From the NCBI GenBank assembly GCA_009741485.1, contig CM019236.1:55427273-55491272 (forward strand): DNA of 64,000 nt, given 5' to 3'. The position numbers were made by a program, and so were the translations under genes. The DNA comes from Malurus cyaneus samueli (lineage: Eukaryota > Chordata > Aves > Passeriformes > Maluridae). This document shows, piece after piece, positions 50,484-63,764 of the stretch (position 1 is its first letter; each line of letters opens with the position of its first letter). A model generated the notes under the pieces. The model was not told the DNA's origin and made no database searches. It saw only the letters and a program-made list of their open reading frames with translations.

Positions 50484-52037
50484 CTAAATAAGAAAAAAAA
50501 CCCCAAAAACGAAATTCCAGCTGTCTCTATCCCAAACACATTTACTAAAGAGTGAAAAGCTTATCAGAGCTATTAAAATTTCCAGTTTGCTTAAAATTGA
50601 AAGAATAAGCCAATGAAACCTTTCATCATTTTCTCCAGAAAGGCTGGCTTAATTGGCTTTCATAGAAGAAAATAATGCACAGAAGAGAGTGTAAATGTGA
50701 CAGAATTCTTCTATAAGTGAGCGTACTCCAGTACCAGTATTTCTAATGATGACCTGCATGACTGAGCTTGTCCTCGGTGTTTGCAAAGTTCTGTAAGAGC
50801 TTTTAAGTGATGTGGAATAATTAAATTTTGTACCTCCTAATCCTTACTTCCAGAGTGGTTTCCAACACTCATACAATGGCATTTATTTTTCTCGTTCTTC
50901 TTCATATCATTGTAACTCACATAATGTTATAACATGTGGGATGTGCACCTATTCTCCACAGAAGTGATAAGTGTCACAATTTATTGGCTTACAAACATAT
51001 TATATACCTAGCTTGAAAAAACAAGAAAGAAAAGTAGTTAAAATTTTGTAAGGCTTTAACTTGACAGACTGTAACTAAACAGTTTGACATAGACCAAGAT
51101 ATTGAAGCATTTTGTTAGTACAACAAGGTAGCAGTTCCAATTTCTATTCATAAGGTTTGACCCAGAAAAATCAAAAAACCCAGCCCTGCCACCTGCGTGA
51201 GCACCCTGGGTCATTGAAATTATGTCTCAAATATGCAAAACTGCAGGTTCAAACCCACCAAACTTTTCTCAGTCGCAAAATCTTTGCCCAAATAGAAAAT
51301 AACAACAACCACCCTGAAGAAGCAGAAACTCTTGCATTGTATTTCACCCCTTCCCTTTTTCATTCTTAAGGTACTTAGAGGATAAAAGGAATGACAGACA
51401 ACCATTCAGTCTCTCTTACCAAAGAGCCAGAATGACTGCAGTTAAATCATTAGCCTTGCTGTACTATCTTTTATTTTAGTGTAGTAACAACATACATTTT
51501 CATACCTTCCTACATAATAAGTTTCCCTGTAAACTTGGACTTTTTTTTTTCCAGATTTTAACAGGTTGCTCTGCAACACATATATTTTAACTTTGATGCA
51601 ACTGCTTTAGACAACCAGGAATTTTCACCTCAAGATGCTTTTAAGCTTTGTAAGCATGTTTTCACACTTGTCTAGCAAGATTATACCAGTATTTGAAAAA
51701 AAACCCAAGAAAATGTTATGTTCCCTAAAGAAACAACTAATTCCAAGTTATGCAAAAGCTTCTTAAAATATAACAAATAGACTTCAGAGTCAGCAGACTG
51801 ATTTAAAAACTAATGTATATGCATTGACAACAACATAAAAATTGATACAGTGGATATTACATATTGTGCAGTAATCCACTTTATTTTGTTTACATAGTAC
51901 CAGCCAACAGGGCTTTTTTTTCTCACTTAAAATCTTGAAAAATAACATCCTGATGCATGCATTTCTTACTGGCATCACAGGTGGAAATTAAATGACCTTT
52001 ATGATTACATTTCCTAGTAGAGGAAAGAGCTTGTTAC
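50484..52037 (-). other. SNCAIP intron
   Basis: The intron is about 1.55 kb with GT-AG ends. It is AT-rich, with no repeat family recognised. Confidence 0.9.
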
Positions 52038-52217
52038 CTTTATTGCTAATCCAGCTGGAGTTAGCTGCTCAATGTTTCGCTCATTCAAACAGTCTTCACC
52101 CATCAAAGAAGTGAGATGCTGCAGGCATTCTGCATGTCCCTTTGATGCTGCTACATGCAACAGATTGTTGTCACATTCATCATGGATTTTATCCAGATTA
52201 TCTGCTGCTAAATGTGG
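52038..52217 (-). CDS. SNCAIP: SNCAIP exon, first ankyrin repeats
   Basis: Exon of 180 bases, 60 codons, phase 0 at both ends. The acceptor is TTTTTTTGACAG and the donor AAG|GTAAC. It encodes PHLAADNLDKIHDE, then an ankyrin core NNLLHVAASKGHAECLQHL, then MGEDCLNERN and LTPAGLAIK. It continues directly from the LL end of the upstream exon, as in human synphilin-1 (SLLPHLAADN). The LLHVAASKGHAECLQHL stretch has the ankyrin helix-turn-helix signature. One visible difference from human is DECDNN where human has DENGNN. No stops or frameshifts are present. Confidence 0.95.
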
Positions 52218-53859
52218 CTGTCAAAAAAAGCGTATGTTAGTTAAACTAAGGATAGAAAGATACATTTATCCTCACAGCCCAAGACGCAAACCAAACACAA
52301 GGAGGTTTCCCAAAAGGCATGTTCTTTTATGAGTTAAAATCTGGAACTTTTCATGTCACTGTATAGAACCTGGCTACTATTAGCATAAGCATAGAGGTGG
52401 AATATTCACTGGCTTGATTGGCTGTGAAGCTTCTTTCCTTCTCATGCAATTGTCATACAACAGTGCAAGATCTTGAGTGGCTCAAAGTCTTTGCACTAAG
52501 TCTGGTCAATGCAAGCAAATATCTACAGCTGCAAAAAAAATCTACATTTTCATAATTTCTGTCTATTTTGAGTTTTCTCTCCTTTCCTTTTGCTTTTTTT
52601 TTTCTGGCGTTATATTCATGAGTAGTTGAAGAGAAGGCATCCATGACTTCTGAAAGACATTCCTGATTAATTTTGCTTATCATGAAAATGGTAACTTGTG
52701 TTACTATTCACACTATTCAAAATGCAGTTAAAGCACATGACAAAAGACTTATATGTGATACCTTGTCTCCATGAAAAAAACTGTTGGGATATTCACCCTA
52801 AGTTCAACACCACCAAGATGTAATAGATTATTTCTGCCCAATTCGAATTTAGAGACAAAATACTTGGATTGAGAAACTCCAAAAGGAAGACAGAAGATTG
52901 AAGACAGAGTCAAGGAGTAGCAATAACTAAGTTCCTAGAGTTGTGCAGTCTTGCCAGACTATTGTTCCATGAGCATACTTCATGAAGAAGTTTCAACCAG
53001 TTTGAAACAAAACCATGTTTTCTTACCAATGATGAACATGGCCCCCCCGCCATTCCTACTGCAGCATGAATTTAACTTGCTTTTATCTCTTAATGAGCAA
53101 TCTAATACTGTCTTCTGCCTCTGTCTAGTTTTGAATATCTTCCTTTGTTCTTGTTTCTATGTTAACAGCATGCCTTTGTGCTTGAGCTAGACTAGTAAAC
53201 AAAAACAGTTTTTATACATACACTGTGCCTTCACCAGCTGTTCCGTGAAGAGATCACATGCTCTGCATCATTGTGCTAACTTGCAAACAGTTACTTTGGA
53301 AACCATCATTGACAGTGCTGATCACAGTGCTAGAATTTACTAAAAAAACTTCATATGGGTCAGAAGCCAACAAGGCTTTAGAGAAAGCTCCTGCCTGAGA
53401 ATGCTGCTGCAACAAGACAGCATAAACACTCCTGAATAATAATCAGAATACAACAGAAGCCTCTCTGTTCCCATCATCAACCCCTACGTAACAACTGCAG
53501 TAAACCAGCAATTATTGAGCAAAATGACCCACAAATGTGAAAGGCAAAACTCAGTTAGTATTTGAATTTGATATTTAAGAGATCCTATTAGTTAAAATAT
53601 CTGCCTTCTTTATAATTTCAGTGTACTGTATAAAGCAGCAATCTTGGCCATGCATACACAAAACTAGTTTCTTGGGCTTGCTGCGTATTTTATTTAAATA
53701 TCAATGCTTTCCGTGTGGGAACCCATATGCTTTATTTCTAAAGAGTGTACAAGATAAAAAGGGCAGTGGTTCAAAACACAAATTTCAGCAGCTTAGCTGG
53801 CTTATAAATACATCATTGATCCTTTATTCTATTTTTTTTTATGAAAAAGAAGATATTAC
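52218..53859 (-). other. SNCAIP intron
   Basis: The intron is about 1.64 kb with GT-AG ends. It is AT-rich, and I see no element or exon in it. Confidence 0.9.
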
Positions 53860-54722
53860 CAGTAAAGATATTTGGCCTTCCTTTACAATGTTTAAGATGC
53901 TCTTAATTTTTTTCACTTCTTCATTCCTCTCTTCTGGGCCCCCTGTGCTGCTCCAGTTCATACTCAGCTCCTCTAGCTGCTTGCTCTCTGCCACTGCTGT
54001 CTGCAGGTGGAAAGTCCTCCGGTGGCAGTTCGGCATAGCCTTATCAGCTTTGTGAACATGAGGATCAACAAGTGTCCTGCTGAGGAAGCCCTTGCCTTGG
54101 GCTTCAGATTCATGAACTGAGCCACACTTAACTAAAGGCTGTGAAAGTTCTAACTCTTCAGCAGAATGCTTGTGCTGATCAAGGACAATGGACTGCGTTT
54201 TTCTCAGCTGAGCGCCTTTCACAGGAGACAGCACACAGAACTGTGTCCCGCCAGCAGGCGAGCTCTCTGTGCTCCCTGCGGGACAGGTCTTGCCACTTAG
54301 ACCATTCACTGTTGAACATGCACTCAAAAGTTTTTTCTCAGGAGCTACCTTTGTAAAAGGAACAGGTTGTTGACTTGATTTAATATAAGGCACATCCAAA
54401 ATTTCATCCATATCCAGGTCATAGTGCTCCAGCTCCCCAAGCAGAACAGCAGGCTCGGTGCTTTTGTTTTTAAGGCTCTCTCCCTCTCCTGGACTCTGGT
54501 CATCATTTGGAGGTGCAGGTTGAGAATCACTGCCTTTCTGGTATTCTCCCTTCTGGTTCTTCTGGTCATCACTTTCATTGTTCTCAGAGCTTTCCGGCTG
54601 GTGCTTTAATGGGGAAACTCTCTTCACTGGTCTGAATTTATTGCACATATCTGCAATTCCCGTTGGTTTCTGTGCATTTCCAAGAAGAGTTGAGACTCCA
54701 CAGTTCCAGCTGCTGCTGGAAA
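53860..54722 (-). CDS. SNCAIP: SNCAIP (synphilin-1) internal exon, N-terminal region
   Basis: Coding exon of 863 bases. The minus strand reads a pyrimidine-rich tract and TTTCTCTAG acceptor, then two bases that finish a codon begun upstream, then 287 open codons ending ATATCTTTACTG before a GTAATA donor. The product starts with a serine run (SSSSWNCG) and contains KFRPVKRVSPLKHQPE, NNESDDQKNQK, GELEHYDLDMDEILDVPYIK and VKSILNIVKEGQISLL. These match human synphilin-1 from about residue 44 in order, so the identification is strong. The region is acidic/serine-rich, probably disordered, and precedes the ankyrin block. Synphilin-1 is a cytoplasmic partner of alpha-synuclein and a substrate of the ubiquitin ligases parkin and SIAH. 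The first ~43 residues lie on upstream exons that I cannot find to the right. An ORF caller starts at the internal ATG at 54648; that is not the real start. Confidence 0.95.
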
Positions 54723-55014
54723 CTAGAGAAAAGAGGAATTTGATTTAGCAGTGATTGCTATGCAAGATGTGACATGATAGCATGCTTTAAAGATATACCT
54801 GGCCAAACAGTGAAAACAAGAATTACATGATAATATGCCATAGTCATATCAGATTTAATGGCACCTCTATCAAAACTGAAGAATTTGAGATTCCTGAAAC
54901 TTCCTTCAAGGATATGTATTGTAATAACTACCAATAATTACTTCTTATCAAGTTCTAATGAAGAACACAAGTTGCCCATGAGCCAACAATGTGTGCTTTT
55001 GCCCAAGAGGACCA

Positions 55015-55610
55015 AAGGTATCCTGGGGTGCTTTAGGAAGAGCATTGCCAGCAATGATCTAGAGGTGAACCTCCCCCTGCATTTGGCCCTGATGAGGCCA
55101 CACCTGTAGTGCTGTGTCCAGTTCTGTGCTCCTCAGTACAAGAGAGACACGGAGCTCCCGGGGTGGGCCCAGCAGAGGGCTGTCACTACTAAGGGACTGG
55201 AGCATCTTTCTTACCAGGGAAGCTGAGGCAGCTGGGTCTGCTCAGCCTGGAGAAGAGAGAGCTGAGAAGGCACCACATCAATGTCTCTGAGTATCTGAAG
55301 GGAAGGTGTCAAGATCATGGACCAGACTCTGTTCAGTGGTGCCAAGCAATAGGACAAGAGTCAACAGGCAGAAATTGCACAGGAAGTTCCACATGAACAT
55401 CACAAAAATTATTTATTGTGCAGTGAGTGAGCACTAGAACAGGTTGCCCAGAGAGGCTGGGGCGTTTCCTTCACTGTAAATATTCAAGAAGCACCTAAAT
55501 ACAAACTTGTGCCATGTGCTCTGGGATGGCCTTACTTGAGCAAGGAGGCTGAACCAGATGACCTGCTGTGGCTTTCCAGCCTGACCCACTCTGTGCATAA
55601 TGGCCTAGTG
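55015..55610 (+). mobile_element. CR1 LINE 3' fragment, plus strand
   Basis: Recognisable CR1 blocks occur in order: GCATTTGGCCCTGATGAGGC and CACACCTGTAGTGCTGTGTC (related to 'gaggccacacctgga'), then CTCAGCCTGGAGAAGAGAG, then ACAGGTTGCCCAGAGAGGCT and GCTGAACCAGATGACCTGC near the 3' end. It is a decayed, 5'-truncated copy in the intron upstream of the first identified SNCAIP exon. Confidence 0.85.
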
Positions 55611-55804
55611 GCATCTACAGTTAGTTTGCACTCTGCTCTGCATTGAGATGCATGACAAAAGTAGGATGATATTCTGGGAGAGCAACAAAAGAGTTAGTCA
55701 AAACTATTCAGTGGATTTGTTTTAATGCCAGTAACAACAACGCATTTTTAAGGCCTGTTTCCTCTGGAAGATGTGTTTTTCTCACAAGAATGAGAAATTC
55801 ATAA

Positions 55805-55885
55805 GAACAGCAACTGAGAGCTGGGACTGCTCAGCTTGGGGAAGGAGAGTCAGGAGGAATCTCACTGATGCCTGGTGTTTTTTGC
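55805..55885 (+). mobile_element. Possible short CR1 fragment, plus strand
   Basis: GAGAGCTGGGACTGCTCAGC, then TTGGGGAAGGAGAGTCAGG and AATCTCACTGATGCCTG, resembles the CR1 'gagctgggactgttcagcctggag' block. It lies about 200 bases right of the previous copy and may be an internal piece of a separate insertion. Confidence 0.5.
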
Positions 55886-56454
55886 CTTTTGTTTTTATAT
55901 ACCTTGTAGACACTTTCGGTACCCTTTATGTATTCCTTGTACCCCCAGTCTACATGCTTGTAATTCTTGTAATCTGATATCATAGCTAGGTGGGAAGACC
56001 AAACACGCCCTACACTATCTCAAACTAGAGGCTCCAGCCTTGGTTGAAGCCTTCTCTCTGGAATATATTGTGTAAACCGAGCCATAGCTTTATCCCATCA
56101 GGATTCTTTAGAGCCGTAGGACATTACTTCATTTGTTAAGTTTTTTGCTGGAGAATTGAACATAGAAATGCTAATTTGTGAAGTCTATACAAATTGTATA
56201 CATGTTATAGGCAGGGTGCATCTTTGGCATTTTCCACCCTGTCAAGCTGTGCAGCTGGGATCCTAGTAAAATACTGAGGTAAAACCCTTTATCCCCTTAA
56301 CCGTGTCTGTCTCATAATTCAAAACTGGTCATTAAGGCAACATCTTTACCTAAGAAAATGTAACAGGGCTTTTCTCCCACTGACAGGACAAGCAGCACCT
56401 GACACAAAGTAAAACATAAGAAATTCAACCTGAACAAAAGAAAACACATTTTTT

Positions 56455-56655
56455 TATTGTGAGGCTGGTCAACACAGGCACAGTTACCCAGGAGACTTTG
56501 TGAAATCTCCATTCTTGGAGATACTCAGAACTCAAGTGGACACACCCCTGCTTTAACATACCCCTGCCCTAGCTGCCATTGTCTAAGGACTGTCATTGAA
56601 CTAGCTGATCTTAAGTGGATACTGCCAACCTAAACAATTTTGTGATTCTCTGATC
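56455..56655 (+). mobile_element. CR1 LINE 3' fragment, plus strand
   Basis: The stretch contains GTGAAATCTCCATTCTTGGA, GATACTCAGAACTCAAGTGG and ACACACCCCTGC, followed by the weakly preserved end CAATTTTGTGATTCTCTGAT. The order matches a CR1 3' end ('tggagtctccatccttggagatattc...'). Confidence 0.7.
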
Positions 56656-59600
56656 CAAAAATTAGGCACACTTAATGAGGTATGACGCTTCCTTCTGAAC
56701 TTGTCTCTGTGTTGGGCTTCTCTGTCAAACTTTCTATCCCTTATGTGTATAACCTGCATACCCCTACACCCACACACCCCCATAGCTCTGGACCTTCCAT
56801 ACAATTATTTCACTGCACTGCAGGGTAGTTTGACCAGTGAATCTGACTTGAGAGAGGGAAGGGAGCTCAAGTCAACTGAACTCTTAATCCTACTGCACTT
56901 GAACACAATCCTACTGAATTTGCATTCTTTCGCAGCCGGTGATATTAACGATCCTCATAATCAGTGGAACTCTGGCAGAGAGTTTTCTTTCTTTTGTTAT
57001 TTTCAGTTGAGGGACAGCACTAAAACCATGAAAGCATTTGGCAGTTACTATGTGCCTTTCAACGTACACTAAGAGTTAATGCATTCTGAAAGTCAAGAAT
57101 ACTGTTTAAACAAAGCAGATTTATAACATGTGCTAACTGCATATCAGTGGGATCTAATTTGCGGTCAAAACACACAATTTGCCATGAACACCTTCCCAAG
57201 GAAACAGATATATACACTTCCAGTGCAACATTAATATCTGAAGCAAAAGATTAGTATGGCTTAGTAGTTATGGATGTCTGAAAATTACATTAATACTTTT
57301 GGAAGTGCTTAAGAAAACATTTCTGAAGAAGAAATAAAAATAATAATAATCAAAAGGCATGTAACTTAGTGGGCCAATACAAAGAACGCGCTGTACTGAC
57401 TTATTTATATATTGTATAAGATTCTAGGTTCAAAGGCCTACACTTTTATGTTGGTTTTATTTACATGTGAAATTTTTTCCAAGTGATACAGGGAAATGGA
57501 TACCATATGTTGCCCAGCTGTTTTGTTCTGACAGGAACTATTAAGCACTCAGTATGGAAATGAATTCTGTCTGAGTTTTATGAAAACACTGCTTTCAACA
57601 CAGGGGTCTAGACAGAGGAAAAGGCATCAACATTTTGTTTGTCGTCACTTTATTTCAGCTTACATTTATTTTGTTGCTTCACTTTCTCCACTTTTTAACT
57701 TTAGTAACATGCATCTACATAAACCACTGGTGACCAAATTGTAAAATCAGACACTGAGAAGAGGCAACAACCTCCGTTACAAATCTGCCTTGGATAATTG
57801 TGAAGTCATGTATTCCTCCTTTTTTCATTAAAGTTACAGCAAAGTAAGGTACTTCCATTTTTCTTTTTTTTTCCAACATCTCTTTACAAACATTGTTTTC
57901 CCAGACAAAAAACTGGAACACCAAAACCAGCAATATTTTTACTGACTTAAAAACATCCTCTTCATTTAACTGATATGATGTACTTACTCTGCTTTTAATA
58001 AATGATTATATATTAACCATATAGCTGATGTGAAGAAAGAAAGTCAGACTAGCAGACACAGTACTTCTTTGTGCCATTTACTCCTTGGAAGCTTCATTAG
58101 CCCTTAGGGTTTTTCTTCATGCAACACTGAAATTATAGCCTGGAGTGGACCTGGACAAGGCTTGAGCCTCTTTCATTTTTTTTTCAGATGCTTGTCCGTA
58201 AAGAAGCAAAAGCAAGTGTTGCCTGTAGCCTCCAAAGCACCAGCACAGCAGGAGTTATGTTGAATAGCCTTAAACAGCTGCTCCAGAGGAAAAGCCTCTT
58301 GCTCATCTCCCCATACTTATGAACTCAGACAGGGACCATTAAAAGTCTGGGTCAAATAAATACGGTTTGATTCTTTTATAAACAACAGTAAAAGATGGTC
58401 TGAGTTTAAAGCAGGAGGCTAGAATGTGGAGCAGCTAGTTTCGATTCCAGAAACTGACAAATAACTCTAGTACACTCTTAAGAGGTGATGAAAATACTTT
58501 TTTCCCAACTATGTTGTCAAAATTATTTCCTTAACTTTCATTCATTAATATAGGAGACTTGGATAATCCTATTGTTGTATTACTGAAGCAAAAATAGAGA
58601 TGAAAACAAAAACTGCAGACTTTATTCACAGCAGGGAATGAAAGAAGTGTTATGCTGCCTAATAGACATGAGATGCAAAGTATTTCCTTGGCACAAAACC
58701 CCCCTCTATAGAGTGAAAATCTGCAGGGGTCAAATTTGCAGATGTAGATCTTCACCATATAGTGTGCTCTGGGTTCTTCCTGAGGAAGACAAAACTCAAA
58801 CTAATCCAGAGTCTTGTAGACTTACTTACAGTTTTCAAAAATATTTATTTACTTACAGATGTCCTAGAACTACTGGGACAAAAAACAGAAAAGTGGGCAA
58901 TTGGTAAGCAACCCCTCTAACAATTTTGTCATCATCTATTTTATTTTTAGGAATCAGAATTGATCCTTATAGGACATTTCTAGCTGGAAGCATCTGTTAA
59001 CTTTGGAGTATTTTTTAGTCATCTCTATGTCTAGAGCATGGGAAGCTGAGAGTGGGAGTTTTATCTGGTATATAAGCATCTGTAGAACTACAGGGTAATG
59101 GTTTTCTCCAGCAATAAAGGCAATCTCATGCACAGATGAAACTTTACCCTCGTGACAGGCAGTTTCTGTGATACTTACACTCTAATGCCAAACATCGGAA
59201 TACCTCTAAATTGTCCCGAGTACAATAAAAATCACAAAAATGGCATGTTTTACATTAAGAAAGTCTGTGAGTAACACTGACAACTACCCATATTTTTTTA
59301 ATGCAGTATTGCAACATATTGTTTGTCTAATATGGGGAGGGGGCTTGTAGTAAATCGACACAAAGTAGTCGGATTTCTACTGACATCTGAAAGAAATGCC
59401 TGAGCTTCTTCCTTGTGATATGCCCGCAGCAGAGACTCTTGAATTAATTAAGAGTTGCATTATTTCCAGGTCCATTTAAAGCACTTGATCCTGATTTTGT
59501 ATGCAGGTGCTGAGTTGTTGACTACACTAGCCAAACTTTCAGAAAAACCATGGTTATTATCACCAATGTATCTCTAACACTGGCAGCAGTATGTGGGCTC

Positions 59601-60859
59601 CAAGTGGAAGGGGAAGGGGTGTCTCTCACAGATTTATGGATAATCAAAGCCAGACCTGAGTATCTGTTTACTCTTCTCTCAATATCACAAAATTCATATT
59701 TAACCGAATTCATTTTAACTGAAGGTGGCACTGTTTTACAGTTTTAATATTTCAATAATTTGTACCAGGAATACGTATTAGAGTCCTTTAACGTAAGTTC
59801 TATGAGAACCTTAATTAAAGAACAACCCTGCATAGATAAGAACAGAGATGGTTTGTTCCCGTTTGAGTGGAATTTGAAATCACAGTGAAGAAAAAAGAAA
59901 GAGTATACAGAGTAAATGATAATTAAGGAAGGCATGAGGAAGAATAATAAAAAAGATTCTCAAGTAGAGAATAGAGGAGAGACCAAGAAAATTTTTTAAT
60001 TAATAAATTGGGTTTACTCTTGTACAGACTGACCTATGTAAAATAAGGCAGCAAACAAAGTTCTAATGAAAAATCAGAAGAGGTCATTCTGGCACAAAAT
60101 GTGTGAAAAAGAAAGAGGGAGAATGCAAAAATTAGGTAGGAAAAGAGCTTATATGTAGGTAGCATGATTGTTTTTTACTAAGAAAATTCTTTAGTATTCT
60201 ACCAAGGAATGATCCAAGCAGTATTGCGCTGTTTCAGCCATGTTTACCAGGGAGATATTTGGAAAAAAACAAAAGTCTGTGAAAGTGATGTCTTTCAACA
60301 CTGCTTTCAGATCAAATTTTACTTTATTTTCTAATGCTATTAAAACTACCAAGAGCTTGAGACAGAAACTGTCTGTAACTTTGCGTTCATTGATTGATTC
60401 ATTCTTCTCAATGGGGAACCAATATTTTGAATAATTTTTCAAATCAAAGTTAATTTGGGAATGAATAAAGCAGGGCAGGAGGATAACTTCTGGACACTAA
60501 AAGTAAATTTGATTTTATCAATCTGTGAATAAAGATCTAGAGTGGTACTATAATAACTAAAAGTCATCACAGATGACAGAATATACTTCAACAATGACAT
60601 GGCTCAGTGGAGCTTGCTGAACACAGATGTCTTGAGCTATTTGTTCAAGTGTCCTTAGAAAATTTGCCCAGAAAGAATGCAACCAATTTCATGCTTAATA
60701 ACAAAAGCATAAAGGACTGATTTCTGTTTCAGTTCATCATATTAAACAATGCTGAAAATCAACAGGCACTCTGAATAACACCTCATTTCAGGAAAAATGT
60801 GCTAGCTAGGTCCATTTCTAAACTACACTCTTTAATTTTCTATCTTTGAAGATAAACAA

Positions 60860-60990
60860 TGACAGAATCACAAAATGTTCTGAGTTGGAAGGGACCCACA
60901 TGGATCAAATCCATCTCTTGAGTGAACGGCCAGTACAGGGCTTAAACCCACAATCCTGGAGTTAATTAGCATCTTGCTCTAACCAACTGA
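60860..60990 (-). mobile_element. tRNA-Ile/CR1 composite SINE (TguSINE1-like), minus strand
   Basis: On the minus strand the element begins TCAGTTGGTTAGAGCAAGAT, continues GCTAATTAACTCCAGGATTG with AAT at the anticodon position, and has the B-box-like GTGGGTTTAAGCCCTGTAC. It ends in a CR1-like tail: ATGTGGGTCCCTTCCAACTC and ATTTTGTGATTCTGTC. Same family as the copy at 49.7 kb but in the opposite orientation, and in the intron upstream of the first identified SNCAIP exon. Confidence 0.8.
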
Positions 60991-61204
60991 AATTATTTCT
61001 ACCTTCATTGTTATTATGCTACCTAAAATACCATTATCTTAATGCAGTATTGTAGAAAAAACAATCACCCTTAATCACACTTTATTGTGGATAAACCATT
61101 ATTTCCCCTGAAATTTTTTGCCAATCCCATATATTTTTCCCCTTGTAATCTGGGGATACTTTGGCTCCAATGATCCCTTGGAATTTTCCTGAGTGAGAAT
61201 TACC

Positions 61205-62140
61205 TAAATCTGAAAAGAACTCAGAGAAGTCATAAAGGATTTGGATGCAGGACTTGAAGGAATACTAAGTTTGGAGAGTATACAAAATTGAGAGTAACTG
61301 TTGAGTCCCTCTGAGGACAGAGAGGCCCTGCAGAGAGACCTTAACAAGTCAGAGATCTGGGCAATCCCCAATATGAAGTTTAACAAGGGGACGTGCCACA
61401 TTCTGCCCCATCTCAGATGGGGCAACCTTGGATGTACAGGCAGGCTGGGAATGAGAGGCTGGAAAGCAGAGCCATGGAAATAGACCCATGGGTCCTGGTA
61501 AATGGCAAAGTGACCATGAGCCAGCAGTGTCCTGGCAGCCAGGAGGGCCACCCGTGTCCTGGGGGATCAGGCCCAGCATGGCCAGCCGGGCAAGGGAGGG
61601 GATTGTCCCGCTCTGCTCTGACCTGGGGCGGCCTCAGCTCCAGTGCTGGGGGCAGTTTTGGGTGCCACAGCACAGAACAGACATTGAGCTGTTGGAGAGT
61701 GCCCAAAGGAGGCACCGAAGGTGGTGAAGGGTGAGGGGAAGCCGTGTGAGGAGGGGCTGAGGGCACTCGGTCTGTTCAGCCTGGAGGAGACTGAGGGGAG
61801 ACCTCAGTGCAGGGACAAGCTCCTGTGAGGGGAAGAGGGGCTGGCACTGATCCCTTCTGTGTGGTGACAGTGAAGGAACCGAGGGAATGGACTGAAGTTG
61901 TGTCAGGGGAGGTTTAGGTTGGATATTAGTGAAAGGTTTTTCACCCAGAGGTGGCTGGGCACTGGAACCGGCTCCCCAGGGAAGTGGTCACAGCACCAGC
62001 CTGACAGAGCTCAAGAAACATTTAGACAATGCTCTCAGGCATATCATGTGACACTTGGGGTGTCCTGTATATGGCCCAGAGCGGACTTTGATGATCCTAC
62101 TGGGTACCTTCCAACTCAAAATGTGCTGTGATTCTTAGGC
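61205..62140 (+). mobile_element. Long CR1 LINE 3' portion, plus strand
   Basis: About 0.9 kb of CR1 sequence in sense orientation and locally GC-rich. Blocks in order include CTGCAGAGAGACCTTAACAA, GGCAACCTTGGATGTACAGG, CAGTTTTGGGTGCCACAGCA, TCTGTTCAGCCTGGAGGAGA, GGGGAGGTTTAGGTTGGATA, GAACCGGCTCCCCAGGGAAG and the end TTTGATGATCCTACTGGGTA followed by TGCTGTGATTCTT. It produces several spurious open frames of 75-117 codons that are fragments of the element, not host genes. Confidence 0.88.
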
Positions 62141-62708
62141 AGGACAGAGACTGTGCTGCTAAGTTTGCATGCACTTTCATGCACTTTATGCAAAAGCGTA
62201 GGAAGGAACAGGACCTTCCCACCAGGACAACACACACCCAGCCAGTGCTGTCCAGTGAAGGGAGGTGATGGTGGGATTTTCGAGAGGAAAATCTACACAT
62301 TGGGAAAACATTTCTCAGACTTTCTAATACCTCGCTTTCCAAAAGAGTAAATATTTTGAGCAAAAGTTTCAAGCAATCAGAAATAGTTAAATCCAAAATT
62401 CTGCTGAAGGAATTATGTGAAATGCTTGAGAAGGCACACTGATTTCTAAACACCAGAATTAGCCTAGGATTAAAAGTAGGTAATTTGAAAACTATGTAAC
62501 CAAACACTTTCATATGTTACAAACTTATTATTGAACATCTACATGGAAGAGGGAAAGAAAAATTACAGGGCTTTTTAATCAAACTTATCTGCAAACAAAA
62601 AATAGTAAGACTTCCATATTATTAGCCATATAATTAAGAAATGTAATTCCATAAGAAGGAACTGTCTGGCTTAAATCTGTTCTTACAATCCTGCTGGTGA
62701 AAATGGTT

Positions 62709-62724
62709 GGCTATATATATATTT
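62709..62724. repeat. (TA)n short microsatellite
   Basis: CTATATATATATATTTATT, about six TA units. Confidence 0.75.
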
Positions 62725-63764
62725 ATTCTTTTTTACAGTATAAAGTTGTATATTACTTTCACTACAATTTTTCTTAACTATCTTAGTGACTTAAATATTT
62801 TCCTGAGACAAGATGACAGACAACTGTCTTTAAGACCATGACGTATCTTATCTATGGTCAACTTTTGCTTAAGTTTTAGTTCTTCTAACAAAATAATTCT
62901 CTGACAGTTCTGCTTTCATAGTCGTCTCTGTTTCAAAGGAGAAATGCAAGCTCTATCTAAGCAAGAGTCAATATGAGGTAGAAAACTGGATCAGCTCTTT
63001 GTAAAGCCACTGAGTTTTTCTATTCGCAACTACTTGCATAAACAGTGGAAACAGACATAAAATAGTATGAATGCCATACACACTAAGGATTTATTATATA
63101 ATCCATCTTCATAAAATATAGAACACAATGACAATACTTTGGCAACTTCTTTTTAATGATCTACAATATGGGGAAGGCAAAAGACTGTGTAAAAAGCACT
63201 ACGAAAAGTGATCAAATGGGCCTTACACAATATTGACTAATCCAGCTTTGTTGGTATTTCAAGATACTTGAGATATTAATGTCTGTATGGAGATGTAAGG
63301 TGATACACTCCTGTTCAGCAGTGTTATTATTCAGTGATTAGGCAGAGTAAAAATGAAAATATTTTAGTACTACTTCCTATTCACCAAAGTAAGTGATAAG
63401 TAGCAAGAAACGTAGCTGTTAGTACTGTTTCCACTTTACCAGTACCATTAATAGTGCTTAAGACCTGGTTTTCGCTCAAGACTTCCAACCAATCTGCAAT
63501 TAACTTCCACTGGTAGACTCCCCAGAGCTACTACTGTCTTCCAGCAATCCCTGTATTTGCTTCTGTCAACCCCTTTACAAGGCTATAGATGAGCACAGAT
63601 GTAATCAAAATCATAACTGAAAAATGTCCATCTGCAGAGGCAACCATGGTACAAGAGAGTTACACAATAAGCTGTCAGCATCCCACAATCTAAAGGAAAA
63701 GATCATAACCAGTCCATCCTTGCTATCAGCCTGCATTTTACTTTATGACTACTGTCTGAATTTT

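Noticed and set aside
53839..54648. 269-codon frame taken as a complete gene starting at its ATG
   Set aside because: The ATG is an internal methionine; the open frame, human similarity and acceptor all extend to 54722, and the frame runs into the intron at its 3' end past the GTAATA donor.
61204..61766. Several overlapping open frames of 75-117 codons on both strands
   Set aside because: They lie entirely within the long CR1 copy and follow its 3' region, so they are shadows of the element.
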